A stretch of DNA of 64,000 bases from contig JASSKH010000004.1 in NCBI GenBank assembly GCA_031763025.1, positions 3,100,001-3,164,000 on the forward strand. The letters are read 5' to 3'. Made by a program: the position numbers and the translations under genes. The notes beneath the pieces were generated by a model, which saw only the letters and a list, made by a program, of their open reading frames with translations, was not told the origin of the DNA and made no database searches. Shown here in pieces: positions 22,054 to 34,078 of the stretch. Source of the DNA: Macrocystis pyrifera. Taxonomy: Eukaryota; Sar; Phaeophyceae; Laminariales; Laminariaceae. Each line of letters opens with the position of its first letter. Position 1 is the stretch's first letter.

Positions 22054-25000
22054 TAAATATCATGAATGGTCGTAGCCGTACGACCATAGACCCTCGCACC
22101 CCTATCATGCAGGGACGGAACACAACTTTCAAGGGGGGGACTATGAGCAGCTGGTGCACGGGGCCATGCAGGAATAGTTTGATCGAGTGCTGGATATGGT
22201 GCCACTGACTTAATCAGTGTTTTTGTTCCGACATTGACACGCAATATTTGCTATGGCCTGAATAAGTTGTACTCGCCCGTGTGAAGTAATCGTCTTCGCA
22301 CTGTTGGGCAACGCGAAGTATCCGAACTGGATTTCCACAATATCTAACTGTGACGTTGGGGCCCAATCCAGTTATCGTAGCAGGATGCCAAACGCGCGGG
22401 AGGTATTGGCTGTCAAGCGTGCGGGAGGTAATGAAGAATTATGTCGCGATACAATCAATGCTACTACGCAGTCCTGGAGGTTGATGCATACCCCTCGAGC
22501 AGGTCTGTTTCGCTTCCGATTTGTTCGAGTCGCCTGCCGCCCTAGTAAAACATACCGGCCACCCCTCTAAGCCCAGCACCACTTTAATGCGCGCTCGTCG
22601 TACCGACGGAGCTCTGTACACTTTCCTCATCCGTCATTGAGGTGTACGATGTCGTCGCCGATAAGGAAGCCGAAAAATATTGCGGTGGTCCCCTCGACAA
22701 TGAGCAACAAGGCCGGCCACCTTGAGGCATACTGTTAAAGCATCGAACGAAACCTATCCCGTTTTCTTCAGTTCTGGTTGCTCGAGCGAGGCCCTATCCC
22801 GTTCTGGTAATGTATTTACATTTTTTGGGCTAGCATGACACGTGCTACCCACATCCCGCGCCCCACGGGTGATGACGCAGGCATCAGCAGGGAAGCGCTA
22901 AGGCCCGTTCGAGAGAAATATGAGCCCATCAGGACAAGCTGCGCGCTCCCGTGGATAGTGGAGGTCCTGCAGGCGCCACGCGTGGTATCGACGACGAACT
23001 TCAGTTTAAACAGATAGTATGCAGAACATCAAGCTGTTCGAGACTAGGAGACACAAGAGTATTGCTGTGCAGTCATCAATGACATCGGTGTCTTGGCACG
23101 TTTGCCCGCACATCGTATCAACTGGATATTATATAACAGTGGGGGCATAAAAATAACATCAGAATCAGTAGTTTGGATCACAAGGTGGGAGGGCACATTC
23201 ACTGCTGTGTACCAGACGAGCGTTGTCGCGACTTAAGACAGTCGTCGGAGAAGAACGTCATTTGTAAATTCAGTCGGCAGTGCGAGTTGGATGCGCCTGA
23301 GACGAAATACATCAGGCGGGCTTCAATTCTGGCCGGTCGCTCAAGCAATAGTAGTGTGTGTCAAGTGCAGGCAATTAGGATAGTACTACTCAGATCAAAC
23401 TATATGATGTACGACGCGTGCAACGTGTACATTGACTCCTAATGTTTCAAGCAGATATCATACCTGGTAGGTTTTAACCGACCTTATTTTACCCCTTTGA
23501 GAACAAGATAATGATGGTATTTTCTTGTGTTGCGCATTCTTCCAATCAACGTTTTCACGTGTCTTGGTTGTTTCGCACGAATTGTAGGTATACTCTCATG
23601 CAATTACACCCGACACTTTCGGTCGGTGCACAGCGTCCAAGAGCGGGGTGCGCTTGAGCTATATGTGAAGAGCATTGTTTTGTTTGTATGCTTCGGGGGG
23701 CTGTGGGAGCGGTGATCAACGCAGACTGCTTCTGCGCGGTTCAACCAAATAGAATTCACGACTGCTACTGTCGAGGGGCAAACCATTAAGAATGTTAAAA
23801 CATGATATCACATTATGGGACAAAGAAATTACTCGATATTGTCAATATGTACCACGTACAAGAGAAGATGCGCATCTTGTGTTTATATCTTACATAGCCT
23901 TCCACCTGCACGTACTCGTTTATGCTTCATTCCACTCGGTCGGCAAAGCTGCTCACTCACGGTGAGTGTGCTCGTGATGTTGTCACATCAAACATCGCCC
24001 AATTTCAAATTCCAAGAAGAAAGGGAAGAAGACCTATCTATCTATACAGGCAGAGCGAAATAAGAAAGAGAGAGTGAACAGCATCTCTGCTGTATGCGAG
24101 TATAAATGGCCCCCAAAGCTTCATTGTAGGCAAGTACTGCAGCAGTATTATAGAGAAAAATGAGGCAAGGCTGCACATGCGGTATGGAGGCCTAGTGCGC
24201 TCGTAAGAAAAAATAACGGAAACAAAACTAAATCCTGCTGCTTTCAAAACACACCAGTGCCACGGCAAATGCGAGCGCAACTCGAGATGTCCTGCAACGA
24301 GACAAGTCCAACGCGCTAGCTCCAGATGGCCCGCTTCTGCAGATACCGGGGTTGTGGAAATCGGTAACGTGCAGCTCTCGCAATCGGTAGTGCAAAAACA
24401 CGACTATTTCATGAAGACACTCGTAAAATGTTGGGAGCCTGTACACACCGCGTTTTGTTTGATTTTTGGCGCTTCGCGCCAAATGAGTTTATTTGCCCAT
24501 AGGAGGTAAGACCATGAAAATGCGGCCAAATAATTATGTTGACACAACTACTAGACTATAGTACGGTATGGATATTACTTTTAGTGGTGATCCTCTGAAA
24601 TACCAGACGACTAGTGTACTACTTTCACTGCGACTACTGCTATTTATAATATTCCTAGTCTCAGCCCCTCACCCAAAAACATTTTTTTTTTTTATGAAGT
24701 CAAAGCGCCACCCGATGAAAAATTTATACACGTTTTCGTAGGCATATCACGAACATCCGCAGCGAAGGTGTACTTGGTATGATTAGTGGTATTCGACGAA
24801 TTGTGTCAGTTTTTTCATTCTGAGTTAAGTATGCCCTGCATGTATCTCTTACTCTTACCCCCCACCCCCTACCCCTACCTACATAATTGAAAACCCTTCA
24901 TATAAAACAGTAGGTACCTTGCTGTATATTCTATCCCGCTTGGATAAAGTGCTGTGACGAAACTGTTCCGTTTTTTTAAGCAGTACCACCAGGTACCCGG

Positions 25001-27633
25001 GTATGAAATACGTAGTTTTTCTCCGTAAATTAAAATGCTGGCTCAATTCATGCATTTCTTAAATTATTCCCTTTGATACCCCCGAGCTAGTGGCCGAAAC
25101 AACAACGGCCTTGGGGTTTTTGAAAACCGTCCGCAAACTGCAGGAGGACCGGACGGCACGGGAAGAATCATGTCATCACTCCTGCGACGTGCGACCCCTT
25201 GCATCATAACTCGGACACCGTTCAGTAAAATTCCCCAGTCACACGGTGGCATTTGCGCTGTAACGGTCTCGTCTGTCACCGCCACGTTTCCCGTCTGAGG
25301 TCCCAAGAGGGATCACCCACCCACAACCTTAATGCTTGCAAATCAATGTATCAGGTCCACATGATTGTGCGGCCGCATCGCTGGAGTTCCGTGTCCTCTC
25401 CGCGCTCCGATACCCCTTTCTCGACGCGAGGCGCACCTTTCGTTTGGGTCGTAGTACTCGTATACTACAGTAGAACGGCTCAGTGCTCATACTACAGTAC
25501 TGTAGACTCGTAGTATTTGTGACAACAGCAGTGCATGAAGATAGTAGCTTTCCCTCACTGCGTACGTGGAGTCCCAGCGTCATATATGTGTTTTGCAGGA
25601 AACGCGGTGGCCCCATGTCTTGGTTTCCTAGTAGAGAGAAAGTAAACGTGGCAGCGGCAGCGGCGTCGAGCACACCATGGGTAGTCCTAATGAATATTTT
25701 GGATGTTACACCTGCTTTTTCTGCAGAGCAGCTGTTGGGGGGCGATACAAGATCATCGAGTTCGCCCCCCTACCGGCTGTCTAGTGTTTTCACTGCTGTG
25801 TAATTAGACTATGTCGAAAGTATATCTAACTTTTTTCATGTGAACATCCAAAAAATTCCGGAAACCCCTTGGCAGTACAGTCGCTTTTGCGGCCTCGTCA
25901 GTTTGTACCGTCCTTTCATACATCACCCGTTCCGAGCATACGCAGACATGCGGTGGGCATCTGCCCCCCGCGGTAAAGGCCGCTTGTATATAGCACGGTG
26001 TGCCTAGGAGGTGGGAAGAAATTCAGGTCATGCAGTGTTAAAAAAAATAATAATTCATCTCACACCATTACTCAAGTCACTAAAAAGTTGGTTTCTACCC
26101 ACAGCCAATTTAGACATATTTTTTTGCAACCTATCTATGTGGTATACGCACTTGCGTCTCCACGAAGCACATGCAATCCGAGTCCTCTGTGCGCTTCGAA
26201 GCCCCTTTCTCGACGAGAGGTAAGTCGTTTCGGTATGACATTCCCGTACATTTTCCGCCGGTCTCGACTTGACCAAGAGGGGGCTGCCTAGTGTCCTCCT
26301 CGAGCGCTCGTGCGGGCGGCGTAAGCGTGGGTGTATGCCAAAATATGAAGACGCCGATATGTATGCCCGCTTCCTTTTGCCGTTTCAAAGAATGAATATA
26401 GTATCACTTGGTCGAGTGGCGAAACGAGCACATGAGGGCTCGCACTTTGCATCGAGCGCAACGCGAACGGCCTCCCAGAGGCAGAGAGGAAGGAATGCAT
26501 GAATCCAGTCGAATAGTGTTGGGCTCGGAGAAGTTGCAAGCGTTCTACGTACGAGGGAATAGTGAAGACATATGCCGTTGGCTTTTATGTGCGAGGGAGT
26601 CCATTTGCCCTTTGAAGGCTTTCAAGTAACCGCTTTCGTACATGGCATTATAGGCGACAACAATTACAAACTACTGCTGATTTGGGCCGGAAGGAGCCGT
26701 CGAAGCAGCGGTAGCAGTGTGTAGACACAGTGCAGCAGCACGGTTGCAATAGTAGAACAGTGGTTCAAAGAATTACAAGATTTTCTAAGCCCGGCAGTCC
26801 ATACAGGTGCGACAACCAATACTCACTACTTCGACATCAACGTTTCACTATTTACGGTCCTTCCCAGCTTTGACTCACGCGCGAACAACAAAGGGTCAAC
26901 TTAAAACTTCGCTCATCGTTAAATACAAACGAGTGCGATGGATTCTGATGATTGTTTTGGTTAAGGGAAGATTTGCGAACCCAGTGCAAAAACATACTTC
27001 GTATTAATCGATCGGAAGGGCAATAAACAGAGAGAGTCGCTTACAAGGCGAGTTCCGCGTGCTTTTGTAAGTCAGTTTCAACGCGAGCCCCGTCTCCCCT
27101 TGGTTGGATAGAAGATGTGAAAGTGACATGTTCTTCGTTCATGTCGTCTTGAGATTTTTAACCGCGTTAGCTAAAAACGCGAACACGGTAAAAACAACAG
27201 ACGCTTCGTTTACAATTTTTTCACAGGATGTTGGTACAAATGCCCGGACGGCTCATACAAGGTCGATCAGAATACGTCGCTGGTTGTGCGTTCAACACGT
27301 TTTCTAATGTCGAGCGCCTGGCGAAACGTTCAGCAGAGTAGTTACATACCACCGGAGCATACTACGCGGAGCGGCCCCTGGCACTAGCCCGTCGCGGCGA
27401 AGCCCCCCTCGTATATTCTATGACACATTACCAGTTGATTTAGGAATATGTGTTGGGTTAACCTGCCCTGTTACTCGAAAATGGCTTTTCCAAATTGATT
27501 TCCCCTGTCGTAGCACTGGCCGACCGGGAAGGTAGGTGAGTATTAAAATTGGTTCCCATTCGAGGCAGGGGAAAGAAAACATGTTTGGGGTATCGTTTCG
27601 CCGCAAACAAAACAATTTGAGTTACCTTTTGCC
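22054..27633. other. Unassigned DNA
   Basis: No gene recognised. A possible isolated exon-like stretch follows a TTTTTTCACAG acceptor at 27220-27230 and reads CWYKCPDGSYKVDQNTSLV in one frame, without a matching donor. A motif CCCCTTTCTCGACG[CA]GAGG occurs at about 25409 and 26203 and may be a small dispersed repeat. The rest shows no repeats, RNA genes or domains that I can support. Confidence 0.4.
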
Positions 27634-27888
27634 GTGCTGGTTGGCGCGTTTCTGCCGAAACAACAGTTGTCGGAAATATTTAAAAAAATCATGTGTTTTC
27701 GCTTTTCAATGGAAACGTTCGACGTTTTGCTCCGTCGTTTGGGACGAAACAGGGCTCAAACATATGGACAGGACAGAGGAAAATTTGAAGGTTTCAACGA
27801 TGCTTATGTCGGTACGAGTGGAGCACTTCGTGCGATCATCACTTTGAGAGTGTTGATGTTAGCCACGTTTCAGTGCATTAACAACCAG
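27634..27888 (+). mobile_element. Harbinger-like transposase fragment
   Basis: The frame reads LVGAFLPKQQLSEIFKKIM, then CFRFSMETFDVLLRRLGRN and ALRAIITLRVLMLAT. This resembles the N-terminal part of PIF/Harbinger-type DDE transposases, where an FRMS-x-x-TF-x-x-LL motif is followed by a helix ending in LxITLRxLAxG. The catalytic DDE region does not follow: the frame stops within 30 codons in unrelated sequence. No terminal inverted repeats were found around it. A truncated DNA-transposon relic, recognised by eye only. Confidence 0.45.
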
Positions 27889-28795
27889 CACGACGCACGC
27901 GTACCAAGGGGAGGGTAAACGCTGCGAGTGCAATGGACATTTTTAGTATGGTAATGGACACATATCAAAATTAGGCTTTGGGAAGGGCCTGCGCGGGCAG
28001 TACCCCCCCGGGGGCATCCGCCTCCGCTTCCGTTGTGGGAGTGCCATACGCGCTTCGGTTCATGGTGCGCGGCCCGGCCGTCAATATAGGAATACCTGGT
28101 GTTGTGTTCTAATGTTTTATCACAGCATGCATTCTACCCTTACGTGGCACGCTTACCCCCCTCTGGTGACAGAGCTACCTCGCCCTGGGTGCAACCGAGC
28201 AGCCCGGGGACACTCATTTCGCGATTCGCACCGTAGTACTAAAGAGCTACTGTTAGTCTTGCTGAAATGTGAAGTCCCGACGTGTTAACATGTTTAAATC
28301 CTCTCCTTCAGGATAACTCCCGACTCTCTCTGCTCTAGACGACACCACAATATTGATACGCGGCTCAGGGCGCCCCTCTCCTCCTGTGACTCTCTGGCGA
28401 CACCCGCGCCAGCAACAACCCGCGTGGCCCGCTCGCTCTCCTGTAGCTACCACGGGAACGCCTCACTCCCTGGGTGCTCGTACGATCCTGGCTCTACGTG
28501 GCATAATTATAGTAATTGCTCAGATCTCGCCGCATCCAACCCTACACTTTCAGAACCGTCGGCGACACGAGCGCGGGCCCGCGCGGAACGCAGAAACTGT
28601 TGTCACATTGTGTACACCCCAACACCATCATCCACGGTCAAAAGATGGAATGAAAATGTCTCGTTCCGGCGCAACCGCGAGGGTACACTATATACTAAAA
28701 TCACACCAAACTCCCGTACGTGAAATACATACAACGACACACAACCACACCAGAATCAACGCCAATTCAACTTAATACTCTCATACTATCTGTAT

Positions 28796-29045
28796 AAATC
28801 GCCCAGCACTCGCAGTATCAAACCACGAAACCCCTTTGATAATAACCCAGTATTCGGCGTACAAAATGTTTACCATGTTTCCTGTATCCCAGTACTCTCT
28901 CTATATTGCCTCCAACATACATACCCGGTACTGCGTGTCATCCAGTACAAGCAGTAATGAACATCAAATATTCTGCCAAACGCCCAGAGATCGCAGTTTA
29001 GGACCTTAAACGTCTTGCGTATCACCCACTACTCCCAGTAATGCA
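28796..29045. repeat. Degenerate CCCAGTA-spaced repeat
   Basis: Six imperfect segments with CCCAG[CT]A-like cores (CGCCCAGCACTCGCAGTAT, ACCCAGTATTC, TCCCAGTACTC and similar) recur every 40-60 bp. Similarity between units is low, so this is an old or coincidental periodicity. Confidence 0.4.
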
Positions 29046-29554
29046 CCCCGCAAAGTACCAAGTATGCCAACATCCATACTTTACAGCACCTGAATATTAT
29101 ACTGTATGCAGTCATGACCCGCCAAGAAGGAACGCCTAATCCGGGCAAATCTTGCCATCTTAGTTCTGACACAATCCTTGGAACGCCTTGAAAAACGTCT
29201 ATCACATGGAATTTAGTGTGGCAGTCGACGCTGAGCATACTTAAGGAGTATCGGGTTCTTACTCGTTCCAACAAAGGTGAGTCTTATGTTCTTACTGGGC
29301 TCCTCCTTTCTCCTTGGAATATGCTGTGAACACCATTGCCTCCGGCGTGCGTCTTCATAAACACTGTACTGGTACAGGGTGTACTGCTTCAACGTACCTA
29401 CGTATTTTATAGATGTATTCGGTACATTACTACTGTCGTTGTAGGCTTTCGATGCATATATAGCAGCACGGCAGAACATCTTGATCAGGAATCGGGCAAT
29501 AAATTAACGCCAGCAATGAAATAAGATGGCCTGCGTCAACCTCTGCCTTGGCAG

Positions 29555-29960
29555 GTCAACCTCGCTATCATTCTAGACGGGTCAGGCAGCATCACCAACA
29601 GTGATTTTCAGCTGGAGCAAGGATTCGCTGAGGATACCGTCAATGCGTTCTCCGCGCGAAACCTGTTTGATAATGGGGGAATGGCCTCTTACGTGCAGTA
29701 CTCAAGTGGACTTGTGTCATCCGGAATGTTCGACAGCTCCGACGAGTTTCGCGCTTTTGCAACTGCCGACCAGCAATCCAGAGGAGGTACGGTGACGTCC
29801 GTCGGCATTCAGGAAGGCACCCGTCTCCTAGGCGTCAACCCTGCTAGTGCATCGTTCATGATCGTGATCACCGACGGACGAAGCAGCAGCGTCAGCACCA
29901 CTTCAGCAGCAGCAGACGCAGCCAGGGCTGAGGGCATAACCGTGTTTGCTGTGGGAGTGG
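29555..29960 (+). CDS. Secreted VWA-WSC protein, exon 2 (VWA domain)
   Basis: After a strong acceptor (CTCTGCCTTGGCAG) the frame opens with VNLAIILDGSGSITNSDF. This is the first strand of a von Willebrand A domain with a full MIDAS motif D-x-S-x-S. The MIDAS threonine is probably in GGTVTSVGIQEGTRLL, and the later acidic residue is in FMIVITDGRSS. The exon ends in FAVGVG at GTGG|GTGAGG, phase 1. It covers residues 59 to about 194 of the 480-residue model. VWA domains of this kind bind protein or matrix ligands through a divalent cation. With a signal peptide and a WSC domain, an extracellular or cell-wall role is likely. Confidence 0.85.
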
Positions 29961-30535
29961 GTGAGGCTGAGGCATCGAATGGCCGTAGCCGTCGCGAGCC
30001 GCTTGTGTGCGGAAATGTGTAGATGTCCTTATATTTGCGCCTGCGAGTACTATTTAGTGACATCCTTAGTCTTTGTATTCATAAATTAGGCAAGCTCAAG
30101 TGTTTGCCGGCTAAATCTGAGCTCTGATCACTCCAGACCGTCGAATTGCCCGCGCTCGAAAATCGTGTGCACAAAATCTAAACGACAATCGGTTGTCACG
30201 GTGTAGGTAAAATCTGGCGCTACAAGGAAACCCAAAGCTCCCGCATCGAGAATTGTGCTTGTAGTTCGTTTCACGCAAAACATTGAGACATGACCAAGCA
30301 TTACAACCTCGTGGGCAAAACAAAAAAACGCATCGCGCACGTATCGACGTATAGCTTTACTACTGCCACCCAAGGCACGATGTATTAGTTTTTTCTTCGA
30401 AATCTTGGCCCGCGCACACAGAATCGACAATACTTCGCTAACGTTATACTCTCTGATCACACGCCCCGACAGTTTTCAAACGAAAGATGGACATCTGGAA
30501 CGTAGCCCTTTTTGTCTGTCTGTCTCCCGCTGCAG

Positions 30536-30622
30536 GGTCTGCGACTGGCGAAGCTGAACTTGAAGCGATCGGGGGCGGCAAAGAGAACGTATTCACCGTC
30601 GACGAATTCGATCTTCTTGACG
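30536..30622 (+). CDS. Secreted VWA-WSC protein, exon 3 (end of VWA)
   Basis: An 87-nt exon between CCGCTGCAG and a consensus donor (GACG|GTAAGC). It enters in phase 1 from exon 2 and leaves in phase 1. It reads SATGEAELEAIGGGKENVF then TVDEFDLLD, the last strand and helix of the VWA fold (compare L-x-x-I-A...NVF-x-V-x-x-F-x-x-L in the family). The short length is typical of a split VWA domain. Confidence 0.8.
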
Positions 30623-32331
30623 GTAAGCCAGACCACAACAGGGACAACTCGGAAAAAACATGCTTCGATAGGGGTGCACCTACTTTTGCCTACTGAGGAT
30701 GCTTGCTCACGAAGTTCCATACCTCACCCAAACGCGCAAGGGTGTTAGGTATACAATGATAATTCCATGTAAAACGAAACAAAAAAGGCGTTTGAACGAT
30801 ATTGGCAAGTCGTCAGTGAAGTTAATTAAGCTAGGGAGGAATATCCTGGCACCGCAAACATAGCGTACCATTAGTATCGTTGCACGCGTCGTTTGAAAAC
30901 GGATGGGTCATCTACCGGCCTTGAGTTGTCCTCGTCGGCGAGACGACAACCACTCGACCAAAGAACTACAGTACCGTGGAGCCACTTCATACAGGCTGCT
31001 GCGCAAACGTAAGGTTTACGTACTCCCACATGCGCCTTCCTAGACAATCGGACGCGTACCTTGGTGTATCCTACGTACTAAGTACAGGTCTCAACGCTCT
31101 TCTTGAGGACTTCTTCCTGCATCGTGCCCTTTTATACACCTGTTAAGACAAGGTTTAGATTTAATGTGTCACCGAGTGTCCTGTCCGTCGAGAAGTATAC
31201 CCTTCGCGGTGTTGTTCGACACATGCTCGTTTGCATCTCATACTGGTTGTGCTGCTCAGCCCTATTTATTGCAGAGACGTCAGCTCCACGCTACGGTGGA
31301 CAGGTTGTCAGTCAAGAATCGTGTGGTTGTTTTTTATTTTGCCGCGCGTCTATACTGTGTGCACAGTAGCTAGCATGTATAGTGTGCCAGTCGGTATTCC
31401 ATACCGGTTAGGAGATTGATGAACGTACGGGCAGCGCCACAGCGACGTGTGTATATGATACACTATAGTGAACGTCCTGTCCGTTTGTCTGCTTGCCATG
31501 TGTGCGGGGATGATGGCGTCGACGTAGAAGCCTTCCACTCCCTGCCCAGAGAAGTGGGAGGCTATTTGCGCTGTTGCTTTTGAAGAGGAGAAGGGAGGAG
31601 ATACGATCACCACGACTCTTCAGTCGCGGATTCTACATTACTACAGTACTCCAGACAACACATGCATGAGCCGTGTCATCGTATGTCGGGCCCCGAACAT
31701 TTACACAACATGCTCAAGCCATGTCGTGGTGTCACGGTCTCCACAGATGATGCGTATGTGTCGTATCAAACCAACCCTGGGCTGCCCGCGGCAGACTAGT
31801 CGCTCACTTGAGGCTACCTCCAGGGAAAAGTGTGCCCTCAAACAAAACAATGCCTCGTCTTAAAAAATAAGAAATAAAACATCTCCGTCGACCAGCGCAT
31901 GTAGTGTCGACCATCGCAGTGTCACGACCTTTGCGTGCGACACAGCACCCGTAACGCCGTTGTCGAGGAGTGTTCCAGAACGCGCATTCTTACAACTATG
32001 TACCGGCGCTACTGTAGACTTTCACAATACGCACTGCGCGGATCTACACAGTTGAACTCTGTGCCTACCGCAGGAAGGATCCCACTATTTTCCAGACGGT
32101 GATCTCCACGGTCGGAGGTTGGTTCCCCAAGCGTTAAGATATTCGTCCCTAACATAAACTGAGACGTGTTTTAAAACTCCGACAAACTGTGACAATGTAT
32201 CGTGAAGTGATGCACGTAACAGGAGGCAGTTCATCAAGGTCGAAGGAGACGTCACGGTCACGAAAATCACTAACGTCATAAATTTTCCTGTCCGAACCTG
32301 TCCGCATACCCTCACGGTGCTTTATTGCCAG

Positions 32332-32837
32332 CGGCCTTGGAACGCATTCTCACGTCAAGCGGGGGCTCCGCTGTAGCATGCCCATCCACAGGCGCCACGG
32401 TAACGATCACCTTCAGCGTTCCAGTCGCCTGTTCCGCCTCGGGGGCGGTTGTAGGGACCACGGTCACCTTTACGGCGAGTGACCTTGAGTCCACCCCCAC
32501 GAACTTCGACGTTTTACTGAACCTGTGCAGCGAGGTCCCTGGTGGAAGCGTCGTCGTATCCGCGAACTACACCGACGACCAGGGAAACAAACCCGACCTG
32601 TCGTCCCTCACGGGATTGGTGGTCGGCAGTGGCGGCTCATGCGTGGATCCACCCACGCCACTGTGTATTCCGGAGCCCCTGTGCCCGACAAACACGTCCA
32701 GACCAGTCCCCACGGTTGGCGGATTCTTCGACCTTGGCTCGGCATACAACGCCAAGTACTTTGGCTGCTTTGTGGACGAACCTCAGCACCGTTCGCTCAA
32801 TGGCCCTATGTTCACTGTGAAGAACATGACGATAGAG
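32332..32837 (+). CDS. Secreted VWA-WSC protein, exon 4 (linker, start of WSC)
   Basis: Follows TTATTGCCAG in the phase required by exon 3 and ends at ATAGAG|GTGAGA in phase 0. It first encodes a Thr/Val/Ser-rich segment with paired cysteines (VACPSTGATVTITFSVPVAC, NLCSEVPGGSVVV), probably a beta-sandwich or stalk region. A Pro/Cys linker (PPTPLCIPEPLCPTNTSRP) follows, then the first strand of a WSC domain, YFGCFVDEPQHRSLNG. N-glycosylation sites include NYT, NTS and NMT. Residues are about 223-391. The linker between VWA and WSC fits a protein that reaches out from, or within, the wall. Confidence 0.85.
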
Positions 32838-32916
32838 GTGAGAAAATAAATGAGTCGTGGATTGTCAACGTGACAGCCGACTTGTACAAGGTCGTTTTGC
32901 ACTTGAGCATGCTCAG

Positions 32917-33058
32917 ATGAAGTACGGGAGGACCTCAAACGCCTGGAACCGAACCTATGGCCCCATTGCACCGCTTGTCCGTGCTATGTTTCGTCAGGTA
33001 TGCTCGAGCAACTGCAGCGCCACCGGCTACGAGTTCTTTGGCTTAGCATACGGTTCAG
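32917..33058 (+). CDS. Secreted VWA-WSC protein, exon 5 (middle of WSC)
   Basis: Phase 0 entry after GAGCATGCTCAG, 79 bp beyond exon 4. It reads MKYGRTSNAWNRTYG and VCSSNCSATGYEFFGLAYGS, the WSC core (C-x3-C-x3-GY-x-[FY]-[FG]G-[LV]). The donor is TTCAG|GTGACG, phase 1. The short upstream intron lacks a strong polypyrimidine tract, so the exact 5' edge is slightly uncertain. The downstream WSC cysteines are on the next exon. Confidence 0.75.
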
Positions 33059-33304
33059 GTGACGTCGAGTTTTGTCCGAGAAGGCCAAATATGTAGCCGA
33101 TAGCACGAGCAGCTGTGATGAAAGAATGGCTGACTTTTGTGAGATAGTTGAAAAACACGTACGCGCGAGTAACATAGTACCAGACAGCACAGTTGAAATC
33201 ACGAGAAAGCAGTGCAAATAAATTCCGATCGGAAACACAGTATGCTGTAACATGTACACATTGTTGTGCAGCAAGAACCAGAGCTAGTAACGGCTGTACA
33301 GTGC

Positions 33305-33326
33305 GAGTAGTAGTAGTAGCAGTAGC

Positions 33327-33373
<47 letters not shown>

Positions 33374-33390
33374 TAGTAGTAGTAGTAGTA
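33305..33390. repeat. (AGT)n microsatellite in intron 5
   Basis: About 28 AGT/GTA triplets with a few interruptions (AGC, GTGG). It lies in the intron between the two WSC exons. Confidence 0.95.
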
Positions 33391-33950
33391 CAAAGTTCAC
33401 TTTGAATGGGTTATTGTTGAGATTCTACATGAATTGGAGAGCTTAAACCATGATGCACGCTTTCTTGTTTCGCCAACCCTGAAGCTCACGGAACGCATTG
33501 CGTATTACGGCAAGAAATTAAGTCTTGATTGCAGTCGCCGTCACACCCTCCGCGGTTATGTTGAGGCGATCTCAATTGTAGTTTTTCTAGCTGTGTCCTG
33601 CACAAACGCCGCTCCTACTTCTGAACTCAAGAGGCATTCTATGTTGATAGAGGTTCACCCGACGTTTTCTAACGTTCCTATGTCCCCCGAAGGAATAGTG
33701 CGGAATTCGACGGGGACAGACACATGAATACGACTGATGCTATACGCACTTCGTACGTCTACGTACGCACTATGCCCAACAATGTAGAGAACAAGTTACA
33801 CACTCATCGTTCAACCGAACGCCGGTAAAGACACCGCCGTGGTGGGTGGGAAACGTTTTTTTTTGCCCAATACAAAACCTTTATCGAAGAACGCCTCTCA
33901 AATGAACTCTGGTTGCAATGGCTCCATGTCAATATGTCTCACTTCCACAG

Positions 33951-34078
33951 ACTGCCACTGCGGGTGCTCCGAGCCTACCAACAAGGGAGGCGGCTGGTGT
34001 AACTACGAGTGCTCTGGAGACGACCAATTGGCGTGCGGAGGCGTGGGCTTCATGAGCGTATACAAACACACCAAGTGA
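33951..34078 (+). CDS. Secreted VWA-WSC protein, exon 6 (end of WSC, stop)
   Basis: After CACTTCCACAG the frame completes a codon to give D and continues CHCGCSEPTNKGGGWCNYEC, then SGDDQLACGGVGFMSVYKHTK and TGA. This is the C-terminal half of a WSC domain with its C-x-C and C-SGD-x5-CGG signature. WSC domains bind polysaccharide and occur in fungal stress sensors and many brown-algal secreted proteins. No transmembrane segment or GPI signal follows, so the protein is predicted to be secreted. All six exons add up to 1443 nt. No clear polyadenylation signal was seen downstream. Confidence 0.85.

Larger units (their letters stand above)
10738..29554 (+). other. Proposed intron 1 of the VWA-WSC gene (18.8 kb)
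   Basis: It runs from the GTGAGT donor at 10738 to the CTCTGCCTTGGCAG acceptor ending at 29554. It contains the antisense tandem duplication at 11.8-19.0 kb, four MITE copies, a Harbinger-like transposase fragment and possible unassigned exons at 20.5-21.3 kb. Its extent rests on phase compatibility and on the absence of another VWA-type exon in between. If a promoter or first exon lies nearer to 29.5 kb, this span would be intergenic. Confidence 0.4.

Noticed and set aside
28353-28775. Arg/His/Thr-rich 140-codon open frame on the + strand
   Set aside because: Low-complexity composition, overlapping alternative frames and no domain; probably compositional.
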